From: Mortierella sp. BCC40632
Lineage: Eukaryota > Mortierellomycota > Mortierellomycetes > Mortierellales > Mortierellaceae
Reading direction: 5' to 3'
Assembly: GCA_011634665.1 (NCBI GenBank)
Contig: WAEK01000031.1
Span: 103,703 to 167,702 of the forward strand
Length of the DNA stretch: 64,000 nt
Both the position numbers and the translations under genes were made by a program. The notes beneath the pieces were generated by a model. The model worked only from the letters and a program-made list of their open reading frames with translations. It had not been told where the DNA came from and made no database searches. Positions 36,234 to 46,875 of the stretch are shown here, one piece after another. The first letter of the stretch is position 1. Every line of letters begins with the position of its first letter.

Positions 36234-36806
36234 CTAGCGTCGACGACGACGATAGTTTTTAAACCAATTCCTCAGCTGCTCATCAGATATACAAGCCCTT
36301 TCACAAAGGGCAGCCTTTTCAGCGTGTGTCGGAAACGGACGTTCACTGCTCTTTACCCAATCTCGGAGAATATTGTTGTAATGCTCTTTCATTCTGCGAC
36401 AATCCTCCACTACCGAAGTGGGATTCCTTTTCCATTCGAACTGTTGATGCTTCTGTCTTGTTTCAGGCCTGAGAGGTGCCTGCAGAACAGATTTCATCCT
36501 TTGAAGACAATACTTTTGATGTCTTTGGTCGAGACCTGAAAGGATGCGATCAATCCACTCACCCTCTTTGCCCAACGGCTCCCAATCTCTGGTCTGGTGA
36601 TCATGCATTATCCTCATGAATATTTTTCGATTGGCAACAATGTCATCCTTGCTGATTAGGCTCTGCAAGTCGTCCATTACTTTCATCAAATGCACGACTT
36701 TCTGCGATGAGGAAGACACTTCAGACAACTTGAGGAAAGAATAGGAGCGCTTGTACTCAAGTCTCATAACATCATGAGAGCACGTCTTTCTTGTAGGGAA
36801 CAACAT
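36234..36806 (-). CDS. TALE-class homeodomain protein, 190 aa
   Basis: ATG 36806 to TAG 36234, single exon. The C-terminal 55 residues are a homeodomain: helix 1 with LRDWV, a TALE loop RPFPTHAEK in place of the PYP loop, and recognition helix QLRNWFKNYRRRRR carrying the invariant W48, F49, N51 and R53. The protein ends directly after the domain. The N-terminal 130 residues are helical, as in fungal HD1 mating-type proteins, but no further domain is identified. It is divergent from the HMG-box gene at 36921 with 114 bp between start codons. A sequence-specific transcription factor by family; a mating role is inference. Confidence 0.8.
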   Translation of the reverse strand: MLFPTRKTCSHDVMRLEYKRSYSFLKLSEVSSSSQKVVHLMKVMDDLQSLISKDDIVANRKIFMRIMHDHQTRDWEPLGKEGEWIDRILSGLDQRHQKYCLQRMKSVLQAPLRPETRQKHQQFEWKRNPTSVVEDCRRMKEHYNNILRDWVKSSERPFPTHAEKAALCERACISDEQLRNWFKNYRRRRR

Positions 36807-36920
36807 TGGAGAGAGCCATGAACAATGACACCCAAAAAATTTTAATCCCCGATATTTAAGGCAGTCACACGGACCTGGATAAGCTTCTTCAAGAGAGCAT
36901 TTTGTTGCCCATCAACAAGA
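36807..36920. promoter_or_regulatory. Shared divergent promoter, homeodomain | HMG
   Basis: The 114 bp between two divergent start codons must carry both 5' leaders and core promoters. It contains an A run and TTTAATCCCCGATATTTAAG. No repeated motif is seen. Confidence 0.5.
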
Positions 36921-37279
36921 ATGATCCAAAAACGTGTTCCAATCGCTCCAAAGTCATTTCAAAAAGACAAAACAGGCTGTGCTTCTAGACATAAACCAAA
37001 AAAGCGCCGCTCAATGAAGTACGTTTCTAGCTATTAGAGTACATTTACTCGTGATTTGATGTCTTCTATTCTGATGTACTCTCCCCAAGTTGTTTCATGC
37101 TCTTCCGACAACACATGGCTAGGAATCTGACTGGGGTCACCAAAGAAAAATCCAAAACCATTGGTCATCAATGGAGAAGCGCTGCCGACCACGAAAAGCT
37201 AAAATGGAGGATCTTGGCGTATGTCATTCAACAGTTAAAAGAGATTTCATTCCAAAGCAGAACGCAAAAATGTAACTGA
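36921..37279 (+). CDS. MATA_HMG-box protein, two exons, 95 aa
   Basis: Exon 1 36921-37018 encodes a basic lead. A 71-nt intron (GTACGT...CCCAAG, phase 2) lies inside the HMG box. Exon 2 is 37090-37279. The joined box reads RRSMNCFMLFRQHMARN then a helix ending TIGHQWRSAADHEKLKW, matching RPxNAFxLFRQ...ISxxIGxxWr in fungal mating/sexM-sexP type HMG boxes. The protein is almost only the box. By family it binds and bends DNA as a sex-determination or developmental regulator. Confidence 0.78.
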
Positions 37280-37314
37280 CAACTGTCCATCAATGAAGTT
37301 TATACCAGAAATAT

Positions 37315-37762
37315 TTATTTAGTACAGAAGATTCTCAGGATGACCACAAACCCACCCTGCATTACTTTCCTATCCTCTTGCAACCACCTTCGAAATGTCG
37401 ATCCTCGAATCCAGAAAGAGGGAGAGCTACCGCCTAAGGAGTTTCTCTTCAAGGCTGCAACCCACTCCCTGTCACCTTTCAGCGTTTCTCTCGTTTTGTA
37501 ATACAAACACCATTCTATCATCTCCATTTCATGCTCAGCGCAACTCCCCAACTGTTGAGACAGATGTGCCGCTCTGGATAATGCACCGCAATGGTAGGCT
37601 TCCTTTACACAATAAGTAAGAGACAGCCCGATACTCTTAAATTGATTGGAAGAAGGACTAACACTCAGATATGAAGAGGCTCTATCCATGAACTTTGAGG
37701 CCAGACTATCTCCTCCATTTAGACACACCTGCCGTAGCCATGTTTCCCAATCTCCACAGTAT
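37315..37762 (-). CDS. Hypothetical protein exon
   Basis: A 137-codon frame opening without ATG. It continues upstream for about 11 codons to an AG at 37763, so a 5' exon is expected. It is helical with Cys residues and a C-terminal Trp/Arg-rich segment. It is convergent with the HMG gene (36 bp apart). No family recognised; possibly the 3' exon of the gene starting at 38080, although the simple phases tested do not match. Confidence 0.4.
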
Positions 37763-37822
37763 TAGCGTCTAATGACCCCAACAAGCAGGACTTTATTCTG
37801 GATTTACGTTTCTTGGGTGGTA

Positions 37823-38080
37823 TTAGACCCCGGCGCATCTATTCTCTGTTGCTCTCGGTTTCGAGTCTTGATAAAGAATCCTCCTTTTGACGTGTTCTTG
37901 CTTGTACTTTGTCCAATATCCAAGTTGTAAAGCTTGTCGTACAATATCATCTCCAATCTTGATAGCCTGGGCTTCACACAACAGCTTGACCAGCTTTGGC
38001 TTTGTTGTCTCGATACCCTTGGATTCACACAACAACTTGATGAGCTTTGTCGTCTTGATTGAGGCGCTTTTTTTAGACAT
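37823..38080 (-). CDS. Small SAP-like helical repeat protein
   Basis: An ATG at 38080 gives 85 codons. Two similar helical units, TKLIKLLCESKGIETTKP and PKLVKLLCEAQAIKIGDD, resemble helix-turn-helix repeats such as SAP motifs. The basic C-terminus may continue through an intron. The SAP assignment is a weak guess. Confidence 0.4.
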   Translation of the reverse strand: MSKKSASIKTTKLIKLLCESKGIETTKPKLVKLLCEAQAIKIGDDIVRQALQLGYWTKYKQEHVKRRILYQDSKPRATENRCAGV

Positions 38081-39178
38081 GTTAGGGGGGAAGATGATTA
38101 GAGATCACTAGAGACGTTAAGGATTTCTTGTCTTTTATACACATCAAAGCCTTCGGATCGGACAATACGCTTGTTTTTAATCCATTTCTGCAGATCCGAG
38201 AGAGTCGACGAGTGCCCCCATGATCGATACTTGAACCACATGCTTCCTCCAAACAAATTCTGAGATCCAACGAAACGACATCTGACTAGCCTTATCTAGC
38301 CTTACCAACCTTTTAGCCTGTCCTAACTTTCCATCTAACCGACCTCATCAAATCTTTGAATCCGAACCATTTCAATTTTCGCCTCATATAAACTCCAACC
38401 CAACTCTATTAAAACTAAAATTTGGCTCCTCGCCTTGATCTCCACTCACACCATTTATGGCAAGTCTTTGACTTGTCTACGCATTTCTAATTCTAAAAGA
38501 TTGGAATAAATCTTTGGTATTATTAGAGTCTGCTTGACCTGTGATACGAAACTCACCAGGCTCGATGTTACATTTCACAAAAAAGAGCTTTATCTGACAT
38601 ATCACACTTTGGTTGTGCCCCCCTAAAAGTATTCATAGTGTCTGGTGGACCTTTGGCCCTCTGTCGGCTCTTCTGACTTGTACATTTATTAGTACACTGT
38701 CGATTGTTTCATCATCCTAGTTTCGCAATAGCCTCCAACAGGCTCGCAGAAAGTCCTGAAGCCCAACCTCTTCTTTCGACTCTCAGCGACGTCGCACTCG
38801 CTACTTTAACAACAAAAAAACAGTCCTAGCACAACATTGTTTAGCCATTTGCCTTGCAAGTGTACGCCAAAAGTCTCCTCGTTTAGCAAACCTGGGCCTA
38901 TCAAGGAAAGTTGCATTGGACCCCAACTGCCACGGCAGGATAATCTCGCAACATTTCATAGCAATAGTAGCACTATTGGTTCAGCAACCATGCAAAAACG
39001 ACGACTCCCTGGAGTTGAGACTTTGCTGCTCACGCTATCTTCTTTTCCTGATCGACCTTGTCAACAGTAGTGCAAACTGCTGATAACACTCCAAGAAGTT
39101 CTCCTTCATGTACTGTGTATTAGAGATCAGTATTTGATTTACAGAGAGCCCCAGCTCAAGCTCCCTAACTCAAAGCAA
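38081..39178. other. No gene recognised; possible CRN 3' exon
   Basis: Minus strand around 39070-39110 has an acceptor-like TTATCAG followed by a short in-phase frame ending in TGA. It could complete the CRN header gene at 39179. Otherwise nothing is seen. Confidence 0.35.
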
Positions 39179-39583
39179 TCACATTGATCTCAAAAGCGTA
39201 CCTGATGTCTGAACAGTAGTAAGCTCTGCCGGCAACTGTACCAAGATATACAAGGTGTCATCCTTGTACGGAGGGATTTCCTCGCGAATCTCGAGTCTCG
39301 GATGTAACCTCACTTTCGACAGGGTGTCCCATACATACAAAGCCCTCTCCAAAACTGTGCCCACATTTGGTAAATGGACTTTCCAGAGATTGATACTGCG
39401 AGCAGGGACACTGAATGGAAAAGTAATGGGCATGATAGACTTTATCAGGTCTTTCAATTCTCCAAAACTTCGAGTGTTGTTCATCTCGATAGGGAACGAT
39501 TCCCAAGATGAGGACCCTTCGATAATGCAGAAGAGCTTTTGAGGCTTCCCTTGGCTGTCTGAATTGGCTCTACGTGACGTCAT
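39179..39583 (-). CDS. Crinkler (CRN) header-only protein
   Basis: The ATG at 39583 is preferred over upstream TTG and ATG because CRN headers start close to the LFC motif. The sequence has KLFCIIEG, a GELKDLIK helix, INLWKVHLP and a terminal TLYILVQLP, which is the order of the CRN ubiquitin-like header. After VQLP a donor TCAG|GTACGC suggests a short 3' exon. No effector domain is visible, so this is a short header protein of about 135-150 aa. CRN proteins are secreted or host-directed effectors in oomycetes and chytrids; in other fungi their role is unclear. Divergent from the JmjC gene at 40289. Confidence 0.7.
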   Translation of the reverse strand: MTSRRANSDSQGKPQKLFCIIEGSSSWESFPIEMNNTRSFGELKDLIKSIMPITFPFSVPARSINLWKVHLPNVGTVLERALYVWDTLSKVRLHPRLEIREEIPPYKDDTLYILVQLPAELTTVQTSGTLLRSM

Positions 39584-39719
39584 CTCGAAAAGACCTGACT
39601 GTACTATGCCTAGTTTAGTAAAGACTAGGGTTGACAACCTTTCGAACATGAGGAAAGTGCTTGCTTTAACTCGGGAAATATACCTTGCGGGCTCCAAGTT
39701 GGGGACTTGTCTGGAATGG

Positions 39720-40134
39720 TAGGAAGAAAGAAGGTGAAGTTCGCTGGGGATTGTCTGAGTGAGTGGGAAGAAGGAGGGTGAAGTTCGCTGGGGGGATTGT
39801 CTGAGTGAGTGGGAAGAAGGAGGGTGAAGTGCGCTAGAGGGTGAATTCGTTATTTTAAACGCTGCGGATTGATGAGAGGTGGACTGCCTCTGATGGATGG
39901 AGGATAGAAGACTGTGGATTGATAAAAAGGTAGACCACAGCTGATGGATGACCGACAGCGTCAGTTTATATGGCCGACAGCGCCAGTTTAAAGGTGGACC
40001 ATGCCCTCTTGTAAGTTCAGATGGAGCCTATGCTCCGTCCTTGAGGCGATTTTGTGTTAGCTCGATTGTGGAAGGTGCCAATTTCCAGGATATGCAGACT
40101 TCTCCAATTCGCCGGTAGCGTGGCCCATTCGAGG
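39720..40134. other. CRN-JmjC intergenic region, left part
   Basis: Contains ~45-bp GGTGAAGTTCGCTGGGG repeats (39735-39830) and short repeats with CCGACAGCGCCAGTTTA near 39940-39990. Confidence 0.5.
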
Positions 40135-40210
40135 ATTGACTGCGCCAGATAGAGGATTAACTGCGCCAGGTAGAGAATTGACTACGCCATATAGATGATT
40201 GACTGCGCCA
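40135..40210 (+). promoter_or_regulatory. Four-copy 21-bp-phased motif ATTGACTGCGCCA
   Basis: Motif starts at 40135, 40156, 40177 and 40198 (ATTGACTGCGCCA, ATTAACTGCGCCA, ATTGACTACGCCA, ATTGACTGCGCCA). Exact 21-bp spacing puts each copy on the same helix face. The same array precedes the paralogue at 56311. It lies 80 bp upstream of the ATG. Confidence 0.75.
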
Positions 40211-40288
40211 GGTAAATACTAGACTGCTTTTTTCTCGTTTATTTTCTCCATCCCAATTTCACTTCTTCCTTCAACCAGCCTCTTCACA

Positions 40289-43048
40289 ATGAACCAACAA
40301 AGCATTGACCTCTCTACCATTGACTACGACAGTCTTATCGCTCGGGGCCTACCCTTTCTACCACTTTCAGCTGTTGAAATTGATTTTTCCAATCCTGATT
40401 TTCATTCCCTCAATTCTCTCCTTACTTCAAAGTCTCCTCTCATCTTAAGAAATTTCACACAATCTCCAGACTGGGACAAGTCCCAGTTTTCGCTGCAAAG
40501 ATTCAAGGACCTCCAAGGGACTAAAAGTAGACCATACTTTTATTTTACCATAAAGACTCAAGTTGGTTAGCTCTGCATCAAGTCTAAAAGTCAAATTTAA
40601 CTCTTTTTTTTTAACAAACAGAAATCGATTGTTGGGACCAAAAAAAAGGAGTGCATGTTATCCTTCCAACAAATGAGTACATTGAAAATGTTCATGAAAA
40701 CCCAACGCCGTCTAAAAACAAAGGGTCTCTCCTGTATGCGAAAGATCTTTCATGTCCAAAAGAATGGAGTGACGATCTGATGAGCCGGATTATTCCTAAT
40801 GTGATACGCCATCACGGTGACCATGACCTTAGTAGGTTTAGCTTTTGCTACCAACCAACCATTTACATAAATTACCAAAAAATGAAATGTTAAACCCACT
40901 CCAATGACTCTTGTCTCTAGACACATTTCTTGGGGTCTCTGCTGCCGAAAACCTGTTGCTGTATCTCGGACAAAATGGATCATGGCAAGTAATAAGAATG
41001 CGGAGGTATCTAATATTGGGATCAATCCTCATGTTAACACACAAACAAAATTCATTTTAGGACGCCTATACACATGGACTTATTGGCCACCCCAGCATAC
41101 AACCTGATGCTATTCGCAAACAGTGACTCCTTTGCACTCTGGTTTATGATACACGAAAGTGATGCGCCAAAAATGGTGGCCCTTCTTGAGTCATTGGGTC
41201 AGGTTCCCTCCCACGAAAATTATTTCGTCTGCCCGGATGAATTGGCTAAAGCAGACTTTTCAATTTTTGTTGGGAAACAAGTCCCTGGTGATCTCGTGTA
41301 TATCCCACCAATGTCATACCACCAAGTCGTAAACTTTGTAAGTCCGATAAAAACCAATCGGTTTTTTCCATCTTTTTAATGTCGTCATAACTAATTGGTT
41401 ACATTCTTTGTAGGGACGAACTACAATGAAGGTCGCATGGAATTCCTTTACCGCAGATACGATTGATACTGCCATTAACAAAGTGATTCCTTCATATCGG
41501 CAGTATGATCTTTATCATTTCTGTAGTGCTTTATCCATACTTAAGCTCTTCTTCAATAATAATGTTTTATTTTTTTTTCCCCCCCTTCCCCTCCCTCTCG
41601 TTATAGGATTTTCCGTCCAGATATCTACAATACAGGAGAGATTGTTATGCGCACATTGGATGGCTTCACTTCCATTTTAAACAATGAGCCCGAATGCAGA
41701 AGGTTTTCAAGAGAGTCTCTCAACAAATCCTTCCCAACTATCCTGCGACTCTTTGAAAACTTGCTTCTGAGTGAATGGATTAATTGGGATTGTGTGAGTA
41801 GCGATTCAAAGTTTCATTTTCCCATCAAGCCTCTCAAACCTACAAGAACAGACACAGCAACGATCACCTGCGACTTTTGTCATGGAGTTGTATTTAATCG
41901 ACATCTTGTCTGCCACGAAACAGTCTGTTTGCAAGGCAATTCACCTTATCACCTCTGTCTCCACTGCTTCTCTTTGGGTCGTGGATGCATACACAGGGCT
42001 TCCAGTCTTCAGATGAAAGAAATGTATTCCATGAGATTTCTGCAATCCATTTACTCTAATGCTATTTTGGCATGGAATAAATCAAGCACGTCATTATTCA
42101 GGAATAGATTCGCTCAGAGGTAAGAGGCGATCGATTTATTATCACTCTAGACTGACTTTTGCAAATACAAAACATTCTCATTTTATTATTATTCTTGTGA
42201 TTTCCCTCCAGATCTTCATCCCTAAGCGAGCCCTACTCGTTTGCTTCGCTTGCATATATCAGGCTTCAACAGCTCATGCAAACAGACAAATGTTCACTAA
42301 AAGTAGGTCAATAGGCTCTTACACCTTAGTACTACCTACCTTTACCTAAAATTACCTATTCTCACATGCCATTACTACCTCCTTTATTAACCTTATTCTC
42401 TCATAGTCCTGCCATCGCTGCAAAAAGAAAAGGGCAAATCATGTTACATTGCCATGCTCTCAACACTTTGAGAGTGCAACATGGAGAAAGAATCAGCCGG
42501 CCTTTAAATGCCGTCTTTTGTTTTGCGAACCTTGTCTCTACAATTGCATTGGCAAAAACTGGGTCGAGATCGTCAGAGTTCCAGACAACCAATTCTCATG
42601 CCCAAAGTGCACAAAATCATGCAACTGTGACGTTTGCAATCATACTCCTCCAGAAAAACCAAAGCTCAGCGTATCTCCTTATGACAATCCTGCGGACGAT
42701 CCAAGAAATATGGGCGGCGTCTGTGAAAATTTCAGAATTGAACAGACTTTTAAAAGAACGTCTTTGAAGCGAAAAAGGACCGACAAGGGTGATGTCAATG
42801 ACAGTGATAGAGGTGGTTCTGGTGATTCAGGTGACAACTCTACCCTTTCAGTCCTGAAGAGGATCTCAATGGACTCGATCCAAAGAGAGGTTGGAGACCT
42901 CCGAAAGGAAGTTCACGACTTTCGGCATAGGCTCTCAAACATCGAACATCTCTTGTATGTCAGCGAGCGTGTTGGTGGTTTCAACAACATATATTGCGCT
43001 TTCATTGTGTTATTCGCTAATGCATTTACTTTCTTTGACCCCCTGTAA
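40289..43048 (+). CDS. JmjC / 4CXXC zinc-finger protein (copy A), ~707 aa
   Basis: Eight exons: 40289-40526, 40622-40831, 40921-40984, 41061-41337, 41414-41502, 41607-42119, 42212-42302 and 42407-43048. All phases are consistent. Exon 4 holds the JmjC core: WTPIHMD (Fe-binding His and Asp) and, 80 residues on, SYHQVV (distal His). The C-terminus is a zf-4CXXC_R1 module with CHRC, CSQHF, CRLLFCEPC and CPKCTKSCNCDVC. Then comes a basic linker and a coiled coil. By family a 2-oxoglutarate/Fe(II) histone demethylase or hydroxylase in the nucleus. Intron 3 is GC-AG. A further intron (donor at 42959, exon 43057-43176) is possible. Confidence 0.82.
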
Positions 43049-43201
43049 AATACCAGGACAATGCTAGTTCAAAACAAGAACAATGCATCTGGGTCGAGTC
43101 CAGACAGGCCTTAAATCAGCCGCCTTTTGTCTTGGATGACACCATAGATATAGCTTTATGCTCCATAAAAAATTAATGTTGGAATCTTTAAATAGTTCCT
43201 C

Positions 43202-43567
43202 CTATGATGTTCTTGGTTCAGGAATGGTCCTGAGAGAGCCTTTGATTACGCAGTGTGTTCCATCTGATCCAGAGATTACAGAGCTCATGTCTACTGTACC
43301 TTTACCGTCGTTCAAGTAATCAAAGCATACATTGACCTTGTATTCAATAGACGTTTCCCTTCCTGTTGGATAAAATGTAACAGATCCAAGGACTATTCTC
43401 ATGACCCCTTTCCCCCCACATTCTCCGACTCGTTGAATCATTTTATCCACTTCTATAACCTCTCCACACTCTCCTTCAAAGCCGGTGTGTCCGATATACC
43501 ACACTCTTGCAACAAGACGATCCTCGCCCAGATAGAAACTGTCTAGTTTTCGTTCTGTTGTCCTCAT
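43202..43567 (-). CDS. Small hypothetical ORF of the unit (intact copy)
   Basis: 121 codons from ATG 43567. Beta-rich, with RLVARVWYIGHTGFEGECGE and FYPTGRETSIEYKVNV segments. The start of the repeat unit falls near its C-terminus, so the original 3' end may be missing. Unknown family. Confidence 0.4.
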   Translation of the reverse strand: MRTTERKLDSFYLGEDRLVARVWYIGHTGFEGECGEVIEVDKMIQRVGECGGKGVMRIVLGSVTFYPTGRETSIEYKVNVCFDYLNDGKGTVDMSSVISGSDGTHCVIKGSLRTIPEPRTS

Positions 43568-43902
43568 GTTTGATGTTCTAATTTCGTATATATTTTTATC
43601 TTTTTTTGATTTACCACTTTTTGAACAAAGCCCAGAATGATCATTTATAAAAACTGGTGGTATCCTTCATAGAAAGTATCCACCGGCTATCTTTTCTTGA
43701 TTGAAAAAAAAAAAAAAAAAGAGGAATATGTAACCAGATATTTATAACGACGCAATTCCTTTGGGAACCATTTAAACAGTCCGGTCAAAACCCTTCTGCA
43801 TCACACATAGTCAGAATTCATGCGCAAATGAGGACTTTATTTATTTATGTATTTATTATAAACTAAAATGGACTTCTATTACTTTTAAAGAAAGAAAGAA
43901 AA

Positions 43903-43934
<32 letters not shown>

Positions 43935-44199
43935 AAAAGAAAGAAAGAAAGAAAGAAAGAAAAAAAAAGAAAAATGAAAAAAAAAAAAAAAAAAGAGGAT
44001 AGTCGGTATTTATCACGGCATTGCCACAATACCTAGAACGCTACCCCCCGTGCTCTGCCCTGCTCAACTGTTCAAACATGGATGGGTTGCTTGTAACTAT
44101 ATCCCGCTGGGGGATGGTCCGTTAGTTGGGAGATAATGACAAGGGTCTCGTACTTTGGACTCGTGCCATCAAAAGAGGTCTGTCAAGATGACGCTGTCT

Positions 44200-45058
44200 T
44201 CACAGGGGGTAGTACCTTTCGATGACTGTCCCATCATCTCCGACTTGTCGGGCTTTCCAGTGCCAAGACTTGGCTGTGTCAAAATTGGTAGAAGAAATCT
44301 TTTGGGTTCTGGTAATGTACGCCTTTACTTCTCCAACTCTCATTGTCGAGTCTACAATGACAATATTACTTTCAACTTTTCGACCGAGATGTTCGTACGC
44401 AACGATGACTGACCTTTCCCCGATCTGTTTCAGCTTGTCTAATGAATTGGAGAGAATTTCCCCCATGTTAGGCATACCCATTTTTTTTTTTACACCGTTT
44501 CTCAATCACAACAGCGACCGACTTCAACCCCCTCAGATACATACCCCTTGGCATCGGTAGAGTCACACTTAGATAGTCAATCCCAAACCGTAGACCGACA
44601 TTTGGGATGTCCTTTACTAGGAACGTCGCAGGATAGCAGGCCACCTTTACCACTGGCCTCCCTCCGGCTCCTGGAGTCTCCGAGATCCACTTCAGCTCCA
44701 TTTCTCCGTAGTCCATTCGTTTGAGTCCTACCGGCTTGTTCGAAACGCTATTGAGCAAATGCTCGTTCACCCGCTTTTTTTACTCCGCTCATCGAGTCTT
44801 CTCCTTTGACCTCGACATAGAATACAGACTTGCTGTGGTGTTCAATCCTGACTCTAATCAGAACCCGCTCCTCGTCCTCGACCTTTTCGAGCCCATTCTC
44901 CGTAAACGCCCCCCATCTTTTCATACCTACTAACCTCTCTGACCCCATTCGCTCTACTCGCTCTACTCGCCCCCCTACTCGTTCTACTGATGGTCCTAAC
45001 GGTCCTGACGGTGGGTGGGAGGAGAGAGGCGCGTCAAACAAGGCGACGCTCCGAGCAT
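44200..45058 (-). pseudogene. CRN-like ORF, copy 3, split at A run
   Basis: ATG 45058; the frame is disturbed near 44775 and breaks at an A run near 44480-44490. The downstream part (44200-44505) is open and has VIVAYEHLGRKVE, a GEVKAYIT helix and SWHWKAR, again similar in pattern to a CRN/ubiquitin-like header. Two header-like segments in one gene would be unusual. Confidence 0.4.
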
Positions 45059-45408
45059 GCTTACCACACACACACACACACACACCTGGGCACGCACCGT
45101 ACCTTTTAAAGTCCTGATGGTGACTCTGATGGCGACTTCGTGACTTCGTGAGATGGATATGTCCCAGAGTCTGACCCCTCCTCCCTCCCTTTTTGCCCCC
45201 CCCCTCCTCCCTCCCTCCCTACCAACCTGATTCTCCCCGCCCGTTACCCCGCCCTTTTTTCCCAAAAAGCTCAATCCCCCCCATCTCGCTCTTCCCTATA
45301 TAGCCCCGCCCCGACCCCGAAGCCTGAATTTCCTTTCCCTCCCTGCCTCCCAATAACCGCCCTCCAAATTCTCTTGCTTCCTAGAGGAGAATTTATAAGA
45401 GGGTTATA

Positions 45409-45447
45409 ATAACTGGCTTGTGGCAGCCAAGCGTTCATAGCGACGTT

Positions 45448-45483
<36 letters not shown>

Positions 45484-45527
45484 ACTGAAGCAGAATTCAG
45501 TAAGCGTTGGATTGTTCACCCACTAAT

Positions 45528-45573
<46 letters not shown>

Positions 45574-45984
45574 TACCCTACTGATGAAGTGTTGTTGCAA
45601 TAGTAATTGAAGTTAGTACGAGAGGAACACTTCATTCGGATAATTGGTATTTGGGTCTGCCTGAGCAGGCAATGACCCGAAGCTATCATCCGTTGGATTA
45701 TGGCTGAACGCCTCTAAGTCAGAATCCGTGCTAGAACGCGACGATTACCGCCTTTTCCGATATCTAGTTGAATACGAATAGGTCTTCGGGCCCTGAGTCA
45801 TACTACGTGGGGAGGTCTTGCATGGCGGAAAGGCTGTGTGAGGCACCTGCTAATGTTAAACAAAATATTGGAAGAGATAAATCCATTGCAGACGACTTTT
45901 TTAATTGAACAGGGTATTGTAAGCAGTCGAGTAGCCTTGTTGCTACGAGCTGCTGAGATTAAGCCCATTGTTCTACAGATTTTT
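45409..45984 (+). rRNA. 28S rRNA 3'-terminal fragment, copy 3 (truncated)
   Basis: Same 5' break as copies 1 and 2 and about the same length. The part after GGCACCTGC is slightly more diverged (e.g. TAATGTTAAAC and TTTTTTAATTGAAC). Confidence 0.93.
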
Positions 45985-46084
45985 GTTTTTTCGACAAACC
46001 ATTCTTCTTCTTTTTTCCTTTATGATGATTAGCTTGCGTGAAGATGAAGATCAGAGAGAGAGATCATTGTCTTTGTAAAGAAAA

Positions 46085-46536
46085 AAAGTTGCAGAGTAAT
46101 GTAGGGAGAAAGGGAGGGGGGTGGAGTGGAGGAGTGGAGTGGAGGAGTGGAGTGGAGGAGTGGAGTGGAGGAGTGGAAGGCATCAGATGGATGAGAGAGG
46201 AGGGCACCAGATGTGGAAGAGGGGAAGAGAAGAGGAGGGTATCAGAAGAGGAAGGGGGTAGGAGGCTGCTAACTGGGTCAAGTAGGAAAACCCTATCATC
46301 AATCTTCCTTGACCAAGACCGAGCGAAGACTCAGACTGGAGAGAGAGAGGGTGTGGGTTCTGGATACGAGGCAAGCCTTTTTCCAGAGTTTGGCTACAAG
46401 TAAAGACAAAACATCTATATTTCTGAATTACGGCCATACACAGGAGAAAGCTCCGCATCCCGTTCGATCTGCGCAGATAAACTCCTGATGGCAGGGTCAG
46501 TACTATATGGGGGGGACCACATGGGAATACCCTGTG

Positions 46537-46579
<43 letters not shown>

Positions 46580-46875
46580 GGTGAGGGTGGTGTATTGTGG
46601 TGGAGGTTGGGATCATCCTTTTGGCTCAAAGAGAAAAAGACATGGATCAGCAAGGCCTTTTTTTTTTTTTTTTTTTTTTTGACTTGGTTTATCATGGTTT
46701 TCTGACTTGGTTTATCAGGGTACTCTTGAATCGCTGCCGCTAAGGCTTATTTCGCCGGCTAAGGCTTACTTGATCGGCTAAGGAAGACCAGCTAAGGCTT
46801 ATTTCGCTGGCACATTTGACTAAGGCTTATTTGACCTAAGGCTTATTTGACCAAAAATTTCGCTGGCTAAGGCTC
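46085..46875. repeat. Copy-3-specific low-complexity insert
   Basis: GTGGAGTGGAGGA minisatellite (46120-46180), T runs of about 37 and 21 nt (46542-46578, 46659-46680) and a TAAGGCTTATTTCGCTGGC minisatellite (46740-46875). Absent from copies 1 and 2. Confidence 0.8.

Noticed and set aside
40985..40992. GT donor at 40989 (CAA|GTAATA) for JmjC intron 3
   Set aside because: Gives the wrong phase for the HMD-containing exon in both paralogues; the GC donor four bases upstream fits.
46183..46695. 170-codon minus-strand ORF with Lys runs
   Set aside because: Generated by poly(T) tracts and CT-rich DNA specific to copy 3; no domain.
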